From: JAWPMT01 sp965601475
GTDB taxonomy: Bacteria > Bacteroidota > Bacteroidia > Cytophagales > Cyclobacteriaceae
Direction: 5' to 3'
NCBI GenBank assembly: GCA_965601475.1
Contig: OZ271832.1
Coordinates: 248,001-312,000 of the forward strand
Length of the DNA stretch: 64,000 nucleotides
Shown here: piece by piece, positions 59,544-64,000 of the stretch
How the letters are laid out: the number at the start of each line of letters is the position of its first letter
How positions within the stretch are numbered: position 1 is the stretch's first letter
Translations under genes and position numbers: made by a program
The notes under the pieces: model-generated
The model's database searches: none
What the model was told of the DNA's origin: nothing
Seen by the model: the letters and a program-made list of their open reading frames with translations, nothing else

Positions 59544-60896
59544 CTACCTTTCGGCCATCAAAAAAGGTTGCGATGCAATCTCTTCTAGTGGAGAGAGGGA
59601 GATTGCACTATCGTGAGTGGATAGTATGAAGATTTCCACGTTGGAAAACATGGTTCGGGTGCAAACGATTCTGTTGGTTCCATCGAATGCGTAGAAAGGC
59701 TTGGTATAACTCATGGCCTCATTTTCCGCCAAGAGCACCGGCGACACCTGGCCGGTGGCTTTATCTAATTTAAAAAGGCTGTAATTCGATTTTGAATAGC
59801 GATTGCTTGCAAAAAGGATCTCCTTACCATCAGGAGACCAGGAAGGCCAGGAATCATAGTACTTACCTGAAGTAAGGGTTTTCTCATTGCCAGTTTCAAT
59901 GTTGTATATCAAGACAGATGCTGTTTTAGGGGTTGCCGCGCCCAATCGCACAAATAATACATATTTTGCATCTGGTGACCAGGAGGCATACTTTTCATCC
60001 CCGAGATCAGGCACAATCCGTTGAACTTGCATGGTTCGTAAATCCATGTTGTAAACATCCATGTCCCCAGCTCGGTCGGAGCAAAACAAAATGGAGGTAC
60101 CATCTGGTGACCACCTGGGCATGAAATCACTCGAAGGATCCCGTGTCAGGTTGACTTTGTTTTTTCCTGAAATGTCCATCAAATAGATTTCCTGGTTACC
60201 ATCTACTTTGGATGCAAAGACAATCCTGGTGCCATCAGGAGAAATGCTAGGATACTCATCAGCTGCCGTGTTGTGTGTAAGCCGTTTTAGCAATTCACCT
60301 TCTTGGGAGATCAGGTAGATCTCGGAATTGTTGTCCATGCGATTGGATTGAACGGCCAGGGTCTTGCCATCTGGTGACCAGCTTGGGTATGAAGTCTCTA
60401 TTGAAGAAATGCTCTTCCCAAGACCCGGATGTCGTGATTCATTCCTAACAAGGAGTAAGATGAACACCAACACAAAGGTGATGACTCCAGCTGCCCAACT
60501 CATAGGGCGGGATAAAATGGGTTTCCTTTTCACCCTTTGATGCTCCACTTCTGACAGTAGTCGATATCCCTTGTTGGGAACTGTCTGGACAAGGCCTGTG
60601 ATTCCAAACTCTTCATTCAAAATTTTTCGTAGCCTTGAAATGGTCAGCGTCAGGGCTTCATCGAGGTTTGTATCTAACGAAGCAGGATACGATTGGAGTA
60701 AATCATGCCTTGTTACCGCTGTGAAGGGTTGTTTTGACAATTCCAACAGCATTGTACCTAAACGAGGTTCAATTTTCACTTTACGGCCACTGGAAGTCAA
60801 TACATTGGTGGAGGTATCGAAGGTCAAATCAAATTCCTCAAAGCGAAGCACAGATGCAGGGTGGGTATGGAATTGAGGCCCGATCATGCATTTCAT
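59544..60896 (-). CDS. membrane-spanning winged-helix regulator with TolB-like periplasmic propeller
   Basis: The protein (450 aa from the ATG; a TTG 30 bases upstream is possible) has an N-terminal OmpR/CadC-type winged helix (about residues 16-114, with KIEPRLGTMLLELSKQPFTAVTRHDLLQ ... DEALTLTISRLRKIL ... QTVPNKGYRLL), one transmembrane helix (about 132-150, WAAGVITFVLVFILLLV), and a periplasmic TolB-like propeller (about 166-430) with PSWSPDGKTLAVQSNR and further blades. This is the design of CadC- and ToxR-type one-component membrane regulators, with a propeller as sensor. It is the first gene of the system and a likely regulator of it. A palindrome AAACGATCGTTT lies about 50 bases upstream. 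Confidence 0.85.
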   Translation of the reverse strand: MKCMIGPQFHTHPASVLRFEEFDLTFDTSTNVLTSSGRKVKIEPRLGTMLLELSKQPFTAVTRHDLLQSYPASLDTNLDEALTLTISRLRKILNEEFGITGLVQTVPNKGYRLLSEVEHQRVKRKPILSRPMSWAAGVITFVLVFILLLVRNESRHPGLGKSISSIETSYPSWSPDGKTLAVQSNRMDNNSEIYLISQEGELLKRLTHNTAADEYPSISPDGTRIVFASKVDGNQEIYLMDISGKNKVNLTRDPSSDFMPRWSPDGTSILFCSDRAGDMDVYNMDLRTMQVQRIVPDLGDEKYASWSPDAKYVLFVRLGAATPKTASVLIYNIETGNEKTLTSGKYYDSWPSWSPDGKEILFASNRYSKSNYSLFKLDKATGQVSPVLLAENEAMSYTKPFYAFDGTNRIVCTRTMFSNVEIFILSTHDSAISLSPLEEIASQPFLMAER

Positions 60897-60943
60897 TACG
60901 TACAGAGAAATCGTAGGTTTTTCCAAACACCTGGTCGCAGGTC

Positions 60944-60955
60944 AAACGATCGTTT
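60944..60955. promoter_or_regulatory. 12-bp perfect palindrome in a divergent region
   Basis: AAACGATCGTTT lies between the winged-helix regulator gene and the divergent SDR gene, 48 bases from the regulator start. It could be the binding site of a dimeric regulator. Confidence 0.35.
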
Positions 60956-61104
60956 AAAAGAAGGGTCGTGGGAAGAACCGCTCTGGTTTGCCGCTCCAAA
61001 GCATATCTCTACGATTTGTGTTCAACCTTCCAGATTTTGTGTTTAAGCGAGTTATTTATCCATTGAAGATTTGCTTCATCGAATAACAACAAAATTCCAA
61101 AGCG

Positions 61105-61977
61105 ATGAAACATAAAATTCTAGTTACCGGAGCAAGTGGTGCTTTTGGGCGCCTGACCTGCTTACAATTGGCAAAAGATGGTCATGAGGTGGCAGGAACC
61201 TTTCGCTCGACCTCAGGTAAAAATGCGGCAGTAGCAGAAGAACTGAGATCCTCAGGTATACACCTGATTGAGATGGATGTGACCGACGACGCCAGTGTTA
61301 GTGCAGGTGTACAGTCCGCCAGCAAAGAGATGGGTGGTCTGGATATTGTTTTCAACAATGCGGGTATTGGCGCTAATGGAATCCTGGAGGCTTTTACCGC
61401 CAATGACATTCAAAAAATGTTCGATGTCAATGTCTTTGGTGTACAGCGCTTGATGAGAGCCGTTCTACCACATTTCAGACAACAAGGAAAAGGCACGATC
61501 ATCCACACCTCAAGTTGCATCGGAAGAATAACGACACCTTTTCTTGCTGCCTATTGCGCCTCAAAATATGCCTTGGAATCATTGGCTGAAGGCTACCGGG
61601 CCGAACTTGCAGGATTTGGCATAGAGTCATGCATTGTAGAACCGGGTGGATTCCCCACCGGATTCATGGGAGCCATGATAACGCCAAGCGACGCAGACCG
61701 ATTGAGCCAGTATGGTGAAATGGCAGGTCTGCCGGAGACCTCTTTGGACGGCTATGTAGCCTACGTTGAATCCATTCCCGAACAAAGGCCTGAAAGAGTA
61801 GCCGAAGCAGTCACTGCACTGGTGAACACTCCCTATGGCGAGAAGCCCTTTAGAACGGTTGTGGACTTTTCCGGATTGAAGGAACCGATAGAGCATTACA
61901 ACAAGGCTCTAAGCGAAACGACCAAAGCGATCTACACCGCGAATGGTGTGGACAACCTATTAGCCCTGAATAAATAA
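61105..61977 (+). CDS. SDR family oxidoreductase (cytoplasmic)
   Basis: The 290-aa protein has the SDR cofactor motif VTGASGAFGRL, NNAGIG, an active-site Ser in HTSSCIG and the Y-x3-K in YCASK. The length and the C-terminal extension fit the 'classical' group of about 280-300 aa (DUF-like oxidoreductases near retinol/steroid-type SDRs). The first helix-turn has no signal peptide. It stands 30 bases before a second SDR with a signal peptide and the two share about the same layout, so they form a pair. Substrate unknown. Confidence 0.9.
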   Translation: MKHKILVTGASGAFGRLTCLQLAKDGHEVAGTFRSTSGKNAAVAEELRSSGIHLIEMDVTDDASVSAGVQSASKEMGGLDIVFNNAGIGANGILEAFTANDIQKMFDVNVFGVQRLMRAVLPHFRQQGKGTIIHTSSCIGRITTPFLAAYCASKYALESLAEGYRAELAGFGIESCIVEPGGFPTGFMGAMITPSDADRLSQYGEMAGLPETSLDGYVAYVESIPEQRPERVAEAVTALVNTPYGEKPFRTVVDFSGLKEPIEHYNKALSETTKAIYTANGVDNLLALNK

Positions 61978-62007
61978 ATCAATTGAACTCCTAACAAATC
62001 TTGAATC

Positions 62008-62919
62008 ATGAAAAATCTTAGATATCATCTATTTCTTCTCAGCCTGATCTTTTTGGCAGGCTTATCTCAAAACGTTGCCCAAGCTCAGGCAGAAACAACA
62101 GCTGCGCGAAAAGAAGGGTCCCAGGTAATCATCATAACGGGTACGGCCTCCGGCTTTGGCAAGGCCACCGCAGAAAAACTGGTGGCCAAAGGTCACATCG
62201 TCTATGGCGGCGATATCAATGTCGAAGGCAACGCCTATTTAAATGATATTGGTGGATATGCCCTTGAAATGGATGTGACCAATGATGCCCAGGTCCGAGC
62301 AGGAATTGAACGCATCATATCCGAACAGGGCCGCATCGATGTGTTGATTAACAACGCTGGTTACGGTGAATTTGCAACCATCGAAAACATTAGCATCGAA
62401 GATCTTAAACATCAGTTTGATGTCAATGTATTTGGTTACGCTCGCTTACAGCAGGCCGTTTTGCCACACATGCGTAAGCAACGTTCCGGGCGGGTGATCA
62501 TCGTGTCTTCTGTGATAAGCAAATTCTCGCTACCGATGCTCGGCTGGTACGCCTCTACCAAGCATGCCCTGGAGGGTATGGCGGATGCCCTGCGACAAGA
62601 AGTGGCCCAGTTCAACATTGATGTGGTAAAGATTCAGCCGGGGGCAGCCAATACAGGTTTTGGAGCCACGGCCTTTGCCCAACTTGAACAGTCCAATGTC
62701 CCGGAAGATTACCGTGCCATGATAGATGCCAGCATAAAGTCTTTGGAGAATAATTTCGCATCTGCCCCGGGTGCTGAGGATACTGCTGAGACCATAGTTA
62801 ATGCCACTGAGCTGGTGAGCCCAAAAATCACCTATATCACAGCAAATGCAGATGAGATAGTCCGATTGAGAAAAGAGATGTCTGAGGAGGATTTCTACAA
62901 AATGTTCTCAGGGCAATAG
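62008..62919 (+). CDS. SDR family oxidoreductase with an N-terminal signal peptide
   Basis: The 303-aa protein has a clear signal peptide (YHLFLLSLIFLAGLSQNVAQAQA, residues about 6-28) before a full SDR domain: TGTASGFGKA, INNAGYG, catalytic Ser in SSVISKF and Y-x3-K as YASTK. Classical SDRs need NAD(P)H and are cytoplasmic, so a signal peptide is unusual. It could be exported with bound cofactor, or the leader could be a membrane anchor. It lies 30 bases after its cytoplasmic paralogue. A strong stem-loop follows its stop codon. Confidence 0.85.
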   Translation: MKNLRYHLFLLSLIFLAGLSQNVAQAQAETTAARKEGSQVIIITGTASGFGKATAEKLVAKGHIVYGGDINVEGNAYLNDIGGYALEMDVTNDAQVRAGIERIISEQGRIDVLINNAGYGEFATIENISIEDLKHQFDVNVFGYARLQQAVLPHMRKQRSGRVIIVSSVISKFSLPMLGWYASTKHALEGMADALRQEVAQFNIDVVKIQPGAANTGFGATAFAQLEQSNVPEDYRAMIDASIKSLENNFASAPGAEDTAETIVNATELVSPKITYITANADEIVRLRKEMSEEDFYKMFSGQ

Positions 62920-62950
62920 TAAGGGCCAGCTAAGGAATGCCACAATAGGA

Positions 62951-62978
62951 CAAGAGCGGTGATAACACACCGCTCTTG
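62951..62978 (+). terminator. strong stem-loop after the SDR pair
   Basis: CAAGAGCGGTG-ATAACA-CACCGCTCTTG is a perfect 11-bp stem with a six-base loop, between the second SDR and the sugar dehydrogenase gene. There is no T-run directly after it, so it may be a processing or stability signal rather than a full terminator. Confidence 0.55.
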
Positions 62979-63024
62979 AATCAGGTCAGACCGAATTCCA
63001 CAGAGAAAAAACATAAGAATTGCT

Positions 63025-64000
63025 ATGAAAAGGAACTCAATAAAAATCGGTTCTTGGTTGTTATCCATTTTGCTCATCCTTGGGTGCTCCGGCGATGACA
63101 ATACAATTGAGCCAATCGATACTTCAGACGAGACTCCCGTCGACGCTCCTGACCCGGCCCAGGCATCCAGAACCATAATTTCAAATCTTAGTGTTCCCTG
63201 GGAAATGGTATGGGCGCCGGATGACTTTCTGTGGGTCACCGAACGTGCAGGACGCGTCAACCGCATCAATCCGGAAACAGGAGAGAGATCGGTGATAGCC
63301 GATCTGACCGGTTCTGTCGAGCAAATCGGGGACAGTGGACTTCTGGGAATGGCACTTGATCCTGATTTCTCCAGCAGTCCCTTTGTATACCTGGTTTACA
63401 CCTACAGAGATGGTAGCAATTTTTACGAACGCCTGGCACGGTTTATCTATGCGGATGGGATCCTTGGCAGCGAGACCATCCTTTTGGACAATATTCCTGC
63501 TAGCAGCAGGCACAATGGTTCACGTATCGTTATCACAGGGGAAAACCACATCCTGATGACCACAGGGGATACAGGCAATCCAGATTTATCACAGGATGTT
63601 AATTCCCTGGCTGGTAAGCTGTTACGGATGAACCTTGACGGGAGCATCCCTTCGGACAACCCTGACCCGAACAGCTATATCTATACCCTCGGACACCGCA
63701 ATGCACAGGGACTTATGGTTCATCCCAATGGAATGATCTATAGCTCGGAGCACGGCCCGACCACCGATGACGAGATCAACATCATTGAGGCCGGTAGCAA
63801 TTATGGTTGGCCCAATGTGCTGGGCACCATTGACAATCCTGAAGAGGAAGCCTTTGCAATGAACACTCCCGTTGTGGAGTCAATTGCAGACTGGACACCG
63901 AACATTGCGCCATCGGATATCCTTTGGTATTCCAGCGATATGATACCGGAATGGAACAATAGACTGCTTTTGGCCAGTCTAAGGGAACAGACGCTATTTG
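63025..64000 (+). CDS. PQQ-dependent sugar dehydrogenase lipoprotein, 3' end beyond the window
   Basis: The first 325 residues are in the window. A lipoprotein signal (LLSILLILGC, lipidated Cys21) is followed by a spacer and the GDH-type beta-propeller: LSVPWEMVWAPDDFLWVTERAGRVNRINPETGE, GLLGMALDPDF, RHNGSRIVI with the catalytic His region, DTGNPDLSQDVNSLAGKLLRMN, LGHRNAQGLMVHPNGMIYSSEHGPTTDDEINIIEAGSNYGWPNV. This is the soluble aldose dehydrogenase (YliI/GlcDH-B) family that oxidises sugars with PQQ in the periplasm. The reading frame stays open to the end. It may be co-transcribed with the SDR pair. Confidence 0.9.
   Translation, partial: MKRNSIKIGSWLLSILLILGCSGDDNTIEPIDTSDETPVDAPDPAQASRTIISNLSVPWEMVWAPDDFLWVTERAGRVNRINPETGERSVIADLTGSVEQIGDSGLLGMALDPDFSSSPFVYLVYTYRDGSNFYERLARFIYADGILGSETILLDNIPASSRHNGSRIVITGENHILMTTGDTGNPDLSQDVNSLAGKLLRMNLDGSIPSDNPDPNSYIYTLGHRNAQGLMVHPNGMIYSSEHGPTTDDEINIIEAGSNYGWPNVLGTIDNPEEEAFAMNTPVVESIADWTPNIAPSDILWYSSDMIPEWNNRLLLASLREQTLF

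Noticed and set aside
60571..60876. A 101-aa open frame opposite the winged-helix gene
   Set aside because: It lies entirely across the DNA-binding domain of the regulator and shows no features of its own.
1..64000. CRISPR arrays, rRNA genes and known riboswitches
   Set aside because: No regular direct repeats with unique spacers, no rRNA sequence and no recognised riboswitch core were seen; the 21-bp array has no spacers.

Overview
The window looks like a chromosome segment of a Bacteroidota bacterium, most likely of the Cytophagia. The evidence is protein content: a gliding-associated/type IX secretion C-terminal domain protein (CHU_C type), FtsX/MacB-like permeases with a 'permease prefix' N-terminus behind a PadR regulator, a Lacal_2735-type small protein, DUF3667, BACON repeats, large BNR-propeller secreted proteins and a GH31/GH3/sugar-porter cluster. 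The assignment rests on recognised families only; no rRNA is present.

Layout. (1) 1-4430: small soluble enzymes and regulators (NTF2-like, DUF1801, MmcQ/YjbR, AraC, VOC, serine hydrolase). (2) 4430-14200: an accessory island, by eye richer in A+T than its flanks. It holds a lipoprotein, four copies of one secreted-protein family (one broken by two frameshifts), a fifth unrelated secreted protein, a dispersed intergenic repeat, a ~21-bp degenerate tandem array interrupted by an IS3-family element, an unknown 444-aa protein with a 20-bp perfect palindrome upstream, and the orphan C-terminal tip of a polymorphic toxin with its probable immunity gene. The island ends at a tRNA-Pro(TGG) whose 3' end is partly duplicated 165 bp downstream. 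(3) 14400-31600: a BACON lipoprotein, PlsC, two tandem ~1050-aa BNR proteins, DUF3667, bestrophin, an Fe-S/CDGSH protein, a PAS-GAF-PAS histidine kinase, ada with a PEP-mutase-family gene, HD and cytidylate-kinase-like proteins, and a candidate structured RNA. (4) 31700-37300: PadR plus two equal-length permeases in one overlapping operon. (5) 37300-47850: SAP/DUF6434, cupin DUF985, a three-gene operon around a protein with two V4R-like halves, an SDR-TetR operon with twin operators, an orphan PotA-like ATPase, a 855-aa-class T9SS cargo and rlmD. (6) 47850-56800: GH31 (with PA14), GH3, sugar porter, AraC, and a divergent MDR oxidoreductase. (7) 56890-60900: an operon of a membrane-spanning winged-helix regulator with a TolB-like propeller, a reduced MacB-like membrane protein, and a free secreted propeller closely similar to the regulator's sensor. 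(8) 61100-64000: two SDRs, one of which carries a signal peptide, and the 5' part of a PQQ-type sugar dehydrogenase lipoprotein running off the end.

How the genes work together. The GH3, GH31 and sugar porter form a xylose-containing oligosaccharide uptake unit without SusC/SusD. The PadR-permease operon and the winged-helix operon are two membrane-stress or export-type systems that lack an ATPase gene. The best candidate for an undescribed system is the 56890-60896 operon, because a regulator's periplasmic sensor appears duplicated as a free secreted protein and linked by a membrane protein that keeps MacB periplasmic domains but has lost most of the permease helices. The toxin/immunity island is the second candidate.
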